Positions 21,801-33,131 of a stretch of 64,000 nucleotides of DNA are shown in pieces. Made by a program: the position numbers and the translations under genes. Position 1 is the first letter of the stretch; the number at the start of each line of letters is the position of its first letter. This DNA comes from Turnera subulata (taxonomy: Eukaryota; Streptophyta; Magnoliopsida; Malpighiales; Passifloraceae). The notes under the pieces are model-generated. The model ran no database searches, was not told the DNA's origin, and saw only the letters and a program-made list of their open reading frames with translations. The DNA lies in NCBI GenBank assembly GCA_028386065.3, contig JAKUCV010004356.1, positions 22,389 through 86,388 of the forward strand, in the 5' to 3' direction.

Positions 21801-22073
21801 TAGGCTGCGGCGTTATCCCTTGGACAGGGCTCGGATCCATAGTTTGCATCAGTGTTGCATACAGTGTTTTGTGAGTTATTTAGTCTTCCACTGTGCATTG
21901 TTTTTACTGTTGTTGGGCCATTGGGCCGGTTATGTTGTTATTGATGTTACTATTTTGGGCTATTGAGCCCGTGTTCCTATTGTATACACTGTATGTTGGG
22001 CTTGTTTTGATTGGGTCGTCACAGTTCCGGCACGTATTTACTGTGTACGGTAAATACGGGTCGGGGCGTTTCA
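18867..22073 (+). mobile_element. Truncated family-A element: interior end plus 3' LTR
   Basis: 68 bases of interior (18867-18934) carry the conserved hairpin and polypurine tract, then a full LTR runs from TGTAACAGCCCGAG (18935) to GGGGCGTTTCA (22073). The rest of the interior and the 5' LTR are gone. This LTR is a divergent subtype: it lacks the purine tract, and its GC-rich block (19200-19920) gives a long proline/serine-rich plus frame that is probably not a gene. It contains a 283-bp tandem duplication and the dyad array (about 21113-21485). Confidence 0.85.
20468..21033 (+). repeat. 283-bp tandem duplication inside the LTR
   Basis: Copies 20468-20750 and 20751-21033 are nearly identical. 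Each runs from an AATTAAGGTATTAAATACC head to the GGCCAAGGTGAGGATGGATTTCC block. The second copy continues into the normal LTR sequence. Confidence 0.85.
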
Positions 22074-22694
22074 TTAATTATTTAACTTCAATTGAATGCG
22101 GGCGTAAAGCCAAATTCCAAAATCAACATGGAACGGGTTCGTGGAGAACATCTTGTGACCCTTTAGGAAAACTCGTATGACTCGGGAAAGTCTAAAAACA
22201 TCATTCGGCTCCAACAATGAAAATCCCCTTTATAGATATCAAGTTTCATGGAGAGAAAACAATCCACCGCAACCCATTTGAAAAGAGTCAAGCTACTGAT
22301 TTCATAGTCATGAACCGTAACCAGTTAAAGCATGTGCCTACACGTATGAATTAATAATTGAAAAAGGTTTAACAAAGACTTAATGAAATAAATTGCTAAC
22401 AATACTAGGAACCCAAGCGAAATGCACAACACTGCACTTGGACTCAAATTCACGTGACTACAATCTAAGACCCCAAAATCAAAAGCACACGTGCCAACCC
22501 TAGAATCAAAATGAATGTGTTCAACCTGCCCAGAAACTTGGCCTTTGACTACACTGTTCAAACCAAGACTTACGCATAAAAGAAGGAGTAGTCAATTATT
22601 ATAGAACCCAACAGGCAAAATTGATTAATATAATTCAAGGATCCATGTGCAAGGCACTCATTTTTGACATGGTACAAACAAAACACAAGGTCAC
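22074..22694 (-). repeat. Fragment of a family-B-like LTR ('D')
   Basis: Related to 29834-30802: both contain a CAACCTGCC-AGAA segment with the same surroundings at about 65 percent apparent similarity. No LTR ends are present, so this piece was cut by the flanking insertions. No coding signal. Confidence 0.5.
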
Positions 22695-24361
22695 TGAAAC
22701 GACCCGACCCGTATTTACCGTACACAGTAAACATGTGCCGAAACTGTGATGACCCAACCAACCAAGCCCAGCATACAGTGTATACAGCAGTAACTCGGGC
22801 TCAACAGCCCAAAATAAAAAATATCAATATCAACATAACCGGCCCAATGGCCCAACAATAGCAAAAATAATGCACAGCGGAAGACTTAATAACTCACAAG
22901 ACACTGTATGCGACACATGATGCAAACTATGGATCCAAGTCCTGTCCAAGGGATAATGCCGCAGCCTGTCTGGAATGCACCAAAGCTGTACAACAAATAA
23001 TCCATCCTACGGGATGAAAGCCCGCAGGTGAGGGATGAGTTTGAAGTGCTCACCGACGAAGGATAGACAATCAATATGCAACTCTATAATTACTCAAGGT
23101 CAAAAACAGGTAAACCACCAAATACATACCAAACCAAAAACTCGACCCAAAACTGGTCCAAGACCAAAAAGACTCAAATAAAATTCCAATTTTCCAATTT
23201 TATATTTCCGAGCCCCGTCACGGATAAGCTAGAGGTCAGACCTGGTTATCAACATATTCCGGGTACCAAATCCAAGAGAACCCAGGGATCGACATCCCAA
23301 AAATACGAACCCAGGGATAGACATCCCAAAAATAATCACGGGATAGACATCCCAAGCATAGACATGCTTATCACAAGTAACCCAGGTCATGGCTACCACA
23401 AAACAGTCTTAAACCATCGAGTCGTACCACTACTTACCACGTGACAATTATATTATCATCATCAAAACCAAACTCAGGGATCAACATCCCTAACCAAAAT
23501 ACCGGGATAGACATCCCTATCCAAAATCAAGGATCGACATCCTTATCACAATTTATTATTTATTCCATTATTCTTATGGCCAAAAACACGAAAATAAAAA
23601 TCCAAAACCAATCAAGATACTGGGATAAACATCCCGAAAACAATCAAGACCATGGGATAAACATCCCGAATCAAACCACAGCAAATGCAGCAACCAACAG
23701 TGCAATAATCAACAAACACAATAACCGAGTAATATAGCTACATATCGAAGGAAATCCATCCTCACCTTGGTCGATTACTCAACTCCGGAGACAGTGACCG
23801 GTCCGACGCCGGCTCCTCGGGAAACTGCCCGATATCCGAACCTATACAAAAAAGCAATATATACACATAAATGCACATAATCGGTATGCTATGATGCCAA
23901 AACTGCGAAATAACCGAGTAATATAGCTACATATCGAAGGAAATCCATCCTCACCTTTTCATTTCTTTCTATTTCTTTCTTTTCATTTTTTTCTATTTTC
24001 CTTCATTTTCTTTCTTTTTTTTCTGTTTCTATTTTTTTCTTTCTTTCTTTCTTTTTTTTTTTCTCTTTTTCCTCTCTGTTTTTTTTTTCTTCTGTTTTTG
24101 TTTTCTTCTTTTTTTTTTTCCTTTTCTTCTCTCTTTTTTTTTCCTTTCCTTTTTCTCTCTTTTTTTCCTTTTCCTCTCTCTTCCTTTTTCTTCTCCTCTC
24201 TTCCTCTTTTCTCCTCTTCCTCCTGCTTCCCTTTTATAAACCGTGAATACTATGAAACCTGTGATTCCTTTAATAATGCAGTTTGTCTGCATTATGGAGC
24301 GAGTCCGGTCCGGACCAGAAAATAACTGATAATGCCTTAGTTATTTTCCGGTGTGATTTAC
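22695..24361 (-). mobile_element. Family-A LTR, internally deleted and truncated
   Basis: Starts TGAAACGACCCGACCC on the plus strand, the reverse complement of a family-A 3' end. It carries the dyad array (about 23280-23660), then a 183-bp partial tandem duplication (about 23725-23957). It then jumps to the C/T-rich tract (23958-24230), skipping the AT- and GC-rich blocks. It ends at about 24361 in the LTR head, where it meets another LTR of opposite orientation. Confidence 0.8.
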
Positions 24362-25254
24362 CGGACTGTAAAAGTCTATTTACCGTGATTTACTGTTGAA
24401 TTAATCTTGGGTAATTAATTCAAGGTAAATCGGGAGTCGTTTTTCGAAACAGAGTGTTTTCCCGCGCTCGTAATTTTCCCGGGAATTTTTCGAACCTAAG
24501 TTGGTATTTTTCGGGTTTCGGAATTTCTCGGAAAATCACACCGGAAAATAACTAAGGAGGTATCTGTTATTTTCTGGTCCGGATCGGACTCGCCCGTAAT
24601 ATGGACGAACTGTATTATTGGTTATCACAAGCCTAATAGTGATTATCAGTTTATAAAAAGGAGGAAGAAGAGCCGGGAGAGGAAGAGAAGAAGAAAAAAA
24701 AAAGGAGAGAAAAAGAAAAGGAGAGGAAAAAAAAAAAGAGAAGAAAGAAAAAGAAAAAAAAAAGAAAGAAAAAAAAATAGAAAAAAAAAGAAGAAAAAAG
24801 AGAAAACAGAAAAAAATACCGAGAGAGGAAAAGAAAAAAAATAGAAAAGGAAAAAAAAAGAAAAAAAAAGGAAGCAGAAAATAAGAAAAAAGAAAAGAAA
24901 ATAAGAAAAACAAAGAAAAGAAAATAGAGAAAAAGAAGAAAATGGGTTTTGCACAGTCCGTCACCATTTCTTCCTCGTTACTGTGCTCGCCGGAGCAAAC
25001 CCCGCCGCCTCTCGATGCACCACCACCGCCAGCCGAGTCGCTGTCCCGTCTCCTATCGACCGCCGTCGCCTCCGTGACGTTCCGCCGCCTGACGCGCGCC
25101 GTGGAGCTGCTGACCCGTCGAGGACCTGTCGGATCTGACTCTCCGCGTCGCTGCATCTACTCCAGCGCCGCCGCGCCCTGTTACCCGGCCTCCATCGCGT
25201 CGCCTGCATCCACCGCAGCTTCAGTTGTGCTCGCTCGCCCTTCCTCGCGCCTGC

Positions 25255-27969
25255 TGAAACGCCCCGACCCGTATTTACCGTACACAGTAAACACGTGCCG
25301 GAACTGTGACGACCCAACCAAAATAAGACCTGGCATACAGTGTATACAACAATAACTCGGCCCAACGGCCCAAAATAATAAAACAACATAAGTAACAAAT
25401 CCGGCCCAATGGCCCAATAATAGCGAAAACATTGCACAGCGGAAGACTTAAATAACTCACTAACACTGTATGCGACACATGCAAACTATGGATCCAAGCC
25501 CGTCCAAGGGATAACGCTGCAGCCTGTCTGAATGCACCAATCCTGTACCAAAAATAACTCATCCTACGGGATGAAAGCCCGCAGGTGAGGGGTGAGTCCG
25601 AAGTGCTCACGACAATGGAAAGACCATCAATATGGACACTAAAGTTACTCAAGGCCAAAAACAATCAAAAACCGACCAAAAGACTCAACAAAATCCAATT
25701 ATCCAATTTTATCTTTCCGGGCCCCGTCACTGGACAAGCTAGGGTCGTACCTGGTTATTAACTAATTCTGGATGCCAGGCCCCACCACAATCCGGGATCA
25801 ACATCCCCATATCTCAAATCCGGGATCAACATCCCAATATCTCAAATCCGGGGTCAACACCCCAATATCACAAATCCGGGATCAACATCCCAATATCACA
25901 AATCTGGGGTCAACACCCCAACCAACAAACCCTCTGGCAAGACACCACAGAACTAGTCTCTAACCATCTAGTCGTACCACTACTTTCCAAGTGACAAATT
26001 TATCATCAACTCAATTTTCCAGTTCAATCCATTACTCTTTCATCATTTTCTCAATTTCTATTATCTCAGATTAATCCAAATTTCATTCAATCAACAATCA
26101 CCAATCTTTCACATTAAACAGTCCAACAAAATTTCCATCACAGCATATACAAAACTAACACATTTCTACAGCAGCATCAACAATTCCACAGCAATCATGT
26201 AACAGTCAACAATTATTCTAGTAGATCAATCTAGCAACAGATTACACAAACAACTAAGGAACAAGCACAGCATTACGGGCACATATCAGGGTTTATCTAT
26301 CCTCACCTTGGCCGATTACTCAACTTCGGAAACTATGACCGGTCCGACGCCGGCTCCTCGGGAAACTGCCCGATATCCAAAAACCTATACAATAAAATCA
26401 TACATACACATAAATGCACATATTCGGTATACTATGATGCCCAAAATGCGTAATAATCCCATCCCGTTTATATGTCTTTTATTTATTATCTTTTATCGAA
26501 AATAATTTACCGAACGTATTTCCGAATATAATTTCGGTACTATACTTTAATTACAACTCCTTTCAAAATAATTCCATAAAATAACTACAATTATCCAAAA
26601 TAATAATTACTATAATTTTCCAGAAAAGTAATAAGCTATTTATAATTTTCAGAAAATAAATATAGTATTTATCTTTTTCTAAATACATATACAATTTAAT
26701 TTTCCAACACAAAACATAATTACTTTTAATTTACAAAATACATATTTATATACATATAAATATATATATGTATAATTTGTTTTTTTTTAATTAAATGGAC
26801 TGGGCCGTGAATAGTGTCGGCCCAGACCAAGGCAGCAGGCCCGAAGCTCAGGCCCACGCCCAGATCCGGCCCAACACATCACAACCCAACCCACACAACA
26901 CCCAGCCCAACAGCAGAAAACTAAGCGCGACCCGACCAGAAACATCCGGGTCGGACGCGGGTCGTGGGTTGCTCACCTCGGGTTGAGCAGCGCAACGACG
27001 ACGGCGGACCGAGGCAGGAGAAGCGAGCACAGCAGGGGATCAGGCGGCGGCTGGCGACTCCACTGGCGGTGCAACCTCGGCGCGAGGCGGCGCGGTGGCG
27101 GAGCAGACTGGAGGAGGAGCAGATCCGCGGGGATTCTGGCGGGTCAACGCCTCCTGCGCGCGCGTCCGGCGGCGGAACAGCTCGGGGCTGGTGGTGTTCG
27201 GTCGGCGACGGGACGGCGAGCACGGTGGTACCGGTGGTGCGTCGAGATTCGGCGGGGAACGCCGTTTGGTGAACAGTAACCCGAGCCCCGGTTGACGATG
27301 AACAGTGCCCTCTATTTCTTTTTTTTCCATTTTTCTTCCTTTTTCTCCTATTTTCTGTATTTCTTGTATTTTCTATTTTCTTTTCTTTTCTTTTTCTTTC
27401 ATTTTCTTTTCTTCCTCTATTTTCTGTGTAGTTTTTTTTTTCCTCTCATTTCCTCTTCTTCCTTTTCTTTTTTTTCTGATTTTCTATATGATTTTCTATA
27501 TTTTTTTCTTCTTTTTTTTTTCTTTTTTTCTCTGTTTTCTTTTTTTTTTCCTCCTCTCTTTTTCTTTTTCCTCTCTTTTCCTCTTTTTTTTTTTCTCTTC
27601 TTTTTCTTCCTCTCCCGCTTTCTTCTTTCTCTGCTTCTTTTATAGACTGAATTTTACTATTTAACATGTGAAACTCAAATAATTCAATCCGTCCATATTA
27701 CGGGCGAATCCGATCCGGACCAGAAAATAACAGATACCTCCTTAGTTATTTTCCGGTGTGATTTTTCGAGAAATTCCGAAACCCGAAAAATACCAACTTA
27801 GTTCCGAAAAATCCACAGGAAAATCACGAGCGCGGGAAAATACTCGGATTCGAAAAACGACTCCCGATTTACCTTGAATTAATTACCTAAGATTAATTCA
27901 ACAGTAAATCACGGTAAATAGACTTTTACAATCCGGTAAAAATCCAAAATTTTTACCTGGGCTGTTACA
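25255..27969 (-). mobile_element. Nested family-A solo LTR
   Basis: Runs TGAAACGCCCCGACCC to CTGGGCTGTTACA on the plus strand, inverted relative to the host LTR, with the perfect 5-bp duplication CCTGC (25250-25254 and 27970-27974). It is the copy with the regular dyad array at 25794-25919. Also has the AT-rich block, a GC-rich block (26800-27290) and a C/T tract (27310-27640). Confidence 0.92.
25794..25919 (-). repeat. Five-unit 28-bp tandem dyad array
   Basis: Dyads at 25794-25807, 25822-25835, 25850-25863, 25878-25891 and 25906-25919, exactly 28 bases apart. Units 1, 2 and 4 are GGGAT-CAAC-ATCCC; units 3 and 5 are GGGGT-CAAC-ACCCC, so both arms changed together. Spacers are nearly the same sequence (AATATC-CAAATCC). 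Confidence 0.9.
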
Positions 27970-29833
27970 CCTGCCGTCGCGCCGCCAGCGTCGAACCCGG
28001 AGGTAAGACCCGACTCTTGGCAAGGATCCGTTTCGTGAGAACGGGTCGCGGGTTGTGGATTGATGGGCTTGGGTATAGTAACGGGCAGGGTTGTATGGGC
28101 TGTGGAACTGGGCTTGCAGTCTTGGCTGGGCCCTTGTACTTGGGCTTGGTCATGGGCTGCATAGTTCAGCCCGTATATATATATATATATATATATTTAA
28201 ACATATTCTGGTATTTATTTTTGGAAACAAATTATATAGTTATTTTGAGTAAATTACTGTCAATTTAAATCTTGTATTTTTGTTAAAATATAAATATATT
28301 TACTTGTATAAATAATTAAGTTTTGTTTTGGAAACTATTATTAAATTGGAAAAAAATATATATGTAACTTGAAATTAATTTCTGGAAATTTATATGTATA
28401 TTATTTTGGCTGGAAAATTATTATTTTGGTATATGTATATGAATATGTATTTTGGAAATTAAAGTTAATTATATTTTATGTTGGAAAATTAAATTGTATA
28501 TGTATTTAGAAAGATAAATACTATTTATATTTTTTGAAAATTATAAATAGGTTATTATTTTCTGGAGAAAAATTATAGTAATTATTATTTTGGGAATTAT
28601 AGTTATTTTATGAAAATATATTTTGGAAAAGAGTTTTAATTAAAGTATAGTACCGAAATTACATTCGGATATACGTATGGATAAATATTTTCGGTAAAAG
28701 ATAATAATATCGAGTAAGAACCGGGATGGGTATATTTCGTAATTTGGGCATCATAGTACCGATTATGTGCATTTATGTGAGTGTATATATTGTCTTGTGG
28801 TATAGGTTTGGATATCGGGCAGTTTCCCGAGGAGCCGGCGTCGGACCGGTCATTATTTCCGAAGTTGAGTAATCGGCCAAGGTGAGGATGGATTTCCTTC
28901 AATATGTGCCTTATTACTCGGTTATTGTGTTTGGTGTTGTTGCATTGTTGGATGCTGTGCTTTTGTTGTGTTTTGGCTCGGGATGTCTATCCCGGTGCTT
29001 GTTTGGTATTTTTGGGATGTTTATCCCCGTATCGAATTTCTGTGTCTTTTGGATTAAGTAATAATGGATAACTAATGAATTGTGATGAGGATGTCGATCT
29101 TCGGTATTTTGGTTAGGGATGTCGATCCCTGAGTTTGGTTTTTGAGGACGGTAATATAATTGTCACGTGGTAAGTAGAGGTACGACCGGATGGTTAGAGA
29201 CTGTTTTGTGGTGGCCATGATCTGGGTTCGTGTGATAAGCATGTCTATGTTTGGGATGTCTATCCCGTGATATATTTTTGGGATGTCTATCCTGGGTTCT
29301 TTTTGATCTGGCACCAGGAACAGGTTGATAACCTGGTACGACCCTAGCTTATCCGTGACAGGGCCCGGAAAGATAAAATTGGATAATTGGATTTTGTTGA
29401 GTCTTTTGGTCGGTTTTTGATTGTTTTTGGCCTTGAGTAACTTTAGTGTCCATATTGATGGTATTTCCATTGTCGTGAGCACTTCGGACTCACCCCTCAC
29501 CTGCGGGCTTTCATCCCGTAGGATGAGTTGTTTGTTGTACAGGCTTGGTGCATCCCAGACAGGCTGCAGCGTTATCCCTTGGACAGGGCTTGGATCCATA
29601 ATTTGCATTTGTGTCGCATACAGTGTCATGTGAGTTTTAAAGTCTTCCGCTGTGCATATTATTATTGTTGTTGGGCCATTGGGCCGGGATTTATTATTTA
29701 TGCTGTTTTACTATTTTGGGTCGTTGGGCCGAGTTATTGTTGTTCACACTGTATGCTTGGGTTTGTTTGGTTGGGTTGTCACAGTTCCGGCTCGTGTTTA
29801 CTGTGTACGGTAAATTCGGGTCGGGGCGTTTCA

Positions 29834-30802
29834 CTGTTACAGTCACGGATGATTCCCAAGATTTCATACTTGTGAGTCGACCTTAAGATGCAACAACAAA
29901 CCCAAATAGACACGCGTTCTACCACTGGCAAGACCAAACTCAAAATCAGATTGTGTTTAAATATTGGTTGCCCAGGAAACACTACTTTTGGTATATAGAC
30001 AAAACCAAACCATAACCCAAAATCGAAACGAATATGTTTTAACCTGCCAGAAGATTAGCTCTTTGGCTGCATCGTTTATAACAAGATTTAATAATAAAAG
30101 CCCAACTGCTATTGTTATCATTTTCTTTTAGTTCACTAACACCCAACCAAGATTCCATATAATAAATTCAAAAACTTACCGAGTGTTGCAGAAATAAACC
30201 ATAGGCATCAAAACGGTAAGCCGACGGAGGCAATGAACTGGGCCCGACCTCCAAGCACTGACACAAACACCGAGATACACCACCACCCTCACCCGATCTT
30301 GTCTTCTCTTGCAAAGTATCATAGAAATATGATGGCGACGTTACTTTCTCGGGCGGCGGCTTGATGTGAGGAAGAAAAGGGAAGAGATGCCAGGAAGAGA
30401 AGTGAGGAGAAGAAAAAAAATGAAGTAAGAGAGAAAGAGAGAGTTTCAAACCTGACTAACCCTAAACCTCAACTAAACAATACGACGTCGTTTTAGACGT
30501 CCACCAACAGCTTGGTCAATGCGTGTACCGTTCCGGTCAAAACACAGCTTGGCTTGTGTTTTATGTTATACACTAGCCAAAATTACGTAGTTTTTGTCAA
30601 AACTACCAACAATCATGTGTTTCATGCATAGGAACATTTTATTTCAACAGAAAACCAACTTAAGAATAAATTCCAAAAGATGAATAATAATTCCTTTGAC
30701 CCAAAATTTTTTGTAAATTCCGCAAGGGTAAAATTAGAAGTTAAATTCCAAAAATTCAGAAAATTCCATAGAAATTAAATACAGAAAATTCGGAGCGTTA
30801 CA
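29834..30802 (-). mobile_element. Family-B-like LTR ('D') terminal part
   Basis: Ends GAGCGTTACA at 30802, the reverse complement of an LTR start TGTAACGCTC. Shares with family B the terminal AAAATTC-rich segment and an ACGACGT segment preceded by a GA-rich tract. It is cut on the left by the composite LTR insertion. A minus frame at 30168-30449 has no family that I recognise. Confidence 0.6.
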
Positions 30803-31118
30803 CTCTATCCCACAATATAAGATCTTTTAGGCTTTGTATTTTTTAAAAAAATATAAGAACATTTGAGAATTTTGAAAAACATTAAATGAATTTTTTTCAT
30901 ATTTACCCATATTTAATTTTTAGGATAATAAAAAAGATAAGTGTTGTTGTTGGAATAATACAAAGGATAGGTTAGTAATCTCAGCAATAAAATTTAATGA
31001 AATCAAACCTATTTAATGCTTTTTTAAGAGTTGCACAAATACCTTAAAAATTTTAATCTTCTTAAGAGTTGCACAAATACCTTAAAAATCTTAATCTTAT
31101 ATTGAGGAACAGATGGAG
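30803..31118. mobile_element. Stowaway-like MITE
   Basis: Left end CTCTATCCCACAATATAAG and right end CTTATATTGAGGAACAGATGGAG are imperfect inverted repeats resembling the CTCCCTCCGTCCC terminus of Stowaway (Tc1/mariner) MITEs. A TA follows on the right. Inside, a ~44-base segment (AAGAGTTGCACAAATACC...) is duplicated in tandem (about 31026-31110). No transposase. Confidence 0.6.
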
Positions 31119-32153
31119 TATTTGTGGCCGGGGATGCTTACACTGGCAAGTGATAATGCTGGATTCGTTGACATGGTATTTATATGTTTGACCTTATCTA
31201 TTGGCTTTGACTTAGCTTACTATTTCCTATAATATGCTTTGGTAAAGTAGACATACCATGATCTTAATGTGAGAACAATTTTAGCACATTTTGAATTCGA
31301 ACCTTTGTGATTCCTGTTATATTTCATCCTGATTAGTCTTTGATATTCTTTAAAAATAGGGTGGGCTAAAGTATGAGTGCAAAACAAAGAAAAAAAATAA
31401 AATTCCAATTCTCTTTAGCTTTTCTGTGGAATATTTTATATGACAGGTATTCAGTATCAGGGAATGAGACGAAGACGGTAAGAAAATGGGACTCCGCCAA
31501 GTTAAAACCTCCATGTGTTCTGTCCGATTTTGGAGCAACATTGTCAAATGAGACCTCTGTTCTGGTTGCGCTGATCTCAGCTCTGTGCACTTACAATGTT
31601 CAAAATCCAATACTTTGGATTTGACAAAACAAAAATCAATGATATGAAACTCCTCTCCCTGTAAACCAATCCTCTTGTGGGTTATGATTCCAGAGAAGCT
31701 ATAATTATTACACGGGGTTGCCATCCCATAATTAGACGGAAAGGTTGAAAATCGAGAGAATTAGATTCACGTCACTCACTTTTCAAGAGGTTAATTACAA
31801 TCAATTTCAAAAGAAAAAGAAAGAAGAGAGACGGGATGATTTTTTCAAAGATGATAATGCTGAAATAAACACAACCTGAGCTTCATTCCAAACTACTCAA
31901 CTAAGCTAAGCAAGGAAAGGAACATCACTGATACGTGACACATTGCTGCATAAAACATCATAACCAAATCTAGCTTGAATAGCTCCGTGGCCTCGTTGCT
32001 AGTATGATACAAACCAAAATTACAAGCGGCAAGGAGGCAGATCAGTAGGTACAGATAAAACAAGATATACATCCTACAAGGGAAAGGAAAACGAAGATCA
32101 TCATTCTACAAGAGTGTTCATTAAATACCTGTAGCTAGCAAAGTTGGTAACTA
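31119..32153. other. Unassigned region downstream of the histone gene
   Basis: Short frames on both strands (for example around 31370-31720), none with a recognisable domain or codon pattern. It probably holds the 3' untranslated region of the minus-strand histone gene at its right end and otherwise host intergenic DNA. Confidence 0.4.
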
Positions 32154-33131
32154 TTAACTAGTTTTGGTCTTCTTCTTCTTATCGTAAGAAATGTAATTGG
32201 CTACAGCCTTGGCCCCTTCAGCTATGGCATGCTTCCCAAGTTCTCCAGGCAAAACCAGCTTCACCGCCCCTTGAATCTCCCCAGACGAAAGCGTAGCCCG
32301 TTCGTGATATCGCAACAGCTTAGCGGCCTCATCCGCAATCCTCTCGAACATGTCATTCATCAAGCTGTTGATGATATCCATCGCCATTGATGATACCCTC
32401 ATCTCTGGATGTACCTGCTTCATAACCCTGAAAACGTACCTCTTATATCCATGGCCAGCACTATCCACTGTCCCCCTCTTCCTCTTCTTTCTCCCGATAC
32501 TCGTCTCACCACCTCCTTTTTTCCCTTCTTCAGGAGTAGTCCTCCTCTTGTTTCTCCCACTAAGTCTCTCCTTACCTCCTCCTCTCTTAGCTTCTGCTCC
32601 TTCCTTCTTTGAGGTCTGTTCCTGATCAAGATCAACTGCACGAGCTGTAGAAGTATCTTTCTGTGGTTGTTCCTCCGGTAGTGTCTCTTCTTGCGACAAC
32701 CCACTGGTTTGTTGTTCCTCCCTCTTCTCCTCCTCATCCTTGGAAGGTTCTCCTTCTTCTGTTGTAATTTGAACTTCCTTTGTTTGCTCCTCCTTCCCCG
32801 CGGCGTCTTCTTCCCGACCACCTGGAGCACCATCTACGGCTTTGTTGAGTAATTCTTTCAAGGGACCTTCATCGACCACTTGCTCTCGTTCTTCAACCTT
32901 TTCATATACCTTTTCCCCGACAGGAATGGTCCTTACAGGAACATCAGCAACATCATCTTGAGTTTCTGTTTCAGGGAGATTTTGGTCTTCCGCCTCCTGG
33001 GTTGACTCTTGTGTCAGCTGCGAGTCCGTTGCTGCTGTGACAACCTTAACTTCAACTGTCTCCTTAACTACTTTCCTGGTTGACCTCACCACCGTGCCAA
33101 TCACTTTCTTCCCCTTACGCTTTGGAGCCAT
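32154..33131 (-). CDS. HTB8: H2B.8-type histone H2B with long disordered tail
   Basis: An intronless 325-residue protein. The C-terminal part (about 228-317) is a histone H2B fold: YVFRVMKQVHPEMRVSS, the alpha-2 helix with NDMFERIADEAAKL, and LPGELGKHAIAEGAKAV. Canonical plant H2Bs are about 140-150 residues; here some 225 residues of Glu/Lys/Thr/Gln-rich, low-complexity sequence precede the fold, beginning MAPKRKGK. This is the layout of Arabidopsis H2B.8 (HTB8), a variant described in sperm and mature seed chromatin whose disordered tail promotes chromatin compaction. Family features also shared are an IPVGE motif in the tail and a C-terminal SYD-K-rich end. The lysine normally mono-ubiquitinated in H2B (context AVTK) is replaced: AVAN, Asn about 312. 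Expression in pollen or seed is inferred from the family, not visible here. Confidence 0.88.
   Translation of the reverse strand: MAPKRKGKKVIGTVVRSTRKVVKETVEVKVVTAATDSQLTQESTQEAEDQNLPETETQDDVADVPVRTIPVGEKVYEKVEEREQVVDEGPLKELLNKAVDGAPGGREEDAAGKEEQTKEVQITTEEGEPSKDEEEKREEQQTSGLSQEETLPEEQPQKDTSTARAVDLDQEQTSKKEGAEAKRGGGKERLSGRNKRRTTPEEGKKGGGETSIGRKKRKRGTVDSAGHGYKRYVFRVMKQVHPEMRVSSMAMDIINSLMNDMFERIADEAAKLLRYHERATLSSGEIQGAVKLVLPGELGKHAIAEGAKAVANYISYDKKKKTKTS

Larger units (their letters stand above)
24362..29833 (+). mobile_element. Family-A LTR, head truncated, split by a nested solo LTR
   Basis: Begins in the LTR head about 36 bases after the expected TGTAAC start, carries TTTATAAAAAGG (24650-24661) and a purine tract to about 24940, and is interrupted at 25254. 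It resumes at 27970 and ends GGGGCGTTTCA at 29833. The GC-rich block encodes nothing recognisable. The sequence following the end does not duplicate that before 22695, so the pair 22695-29833 is a rearranged composite rather than one clean insertion. Confidence 0.82.

Noticed and set aside
25794..25919. CRISPR array
   Set aside because: Repeat-spacer appearance, but the units are 14-bp dyads with near-identical 14-bp 'spacers' inside a plant LTR, with no cas genes. It is a tandem repeat.
22695..29833. One complete LTR element with inverted LTRs
   Set aside because: The LTRs are head to head, both lack their TGTAAC start, there is no interior, and the flanks GTCAC and CTGTT do not match. It is a rearranged composite.
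32420..32833. 137-codon frame on the same strand as the histone, in another frame
   Set aside because: It is a shadow of the low-complexity Glu/Lys tail of the H2B.8-like gene.
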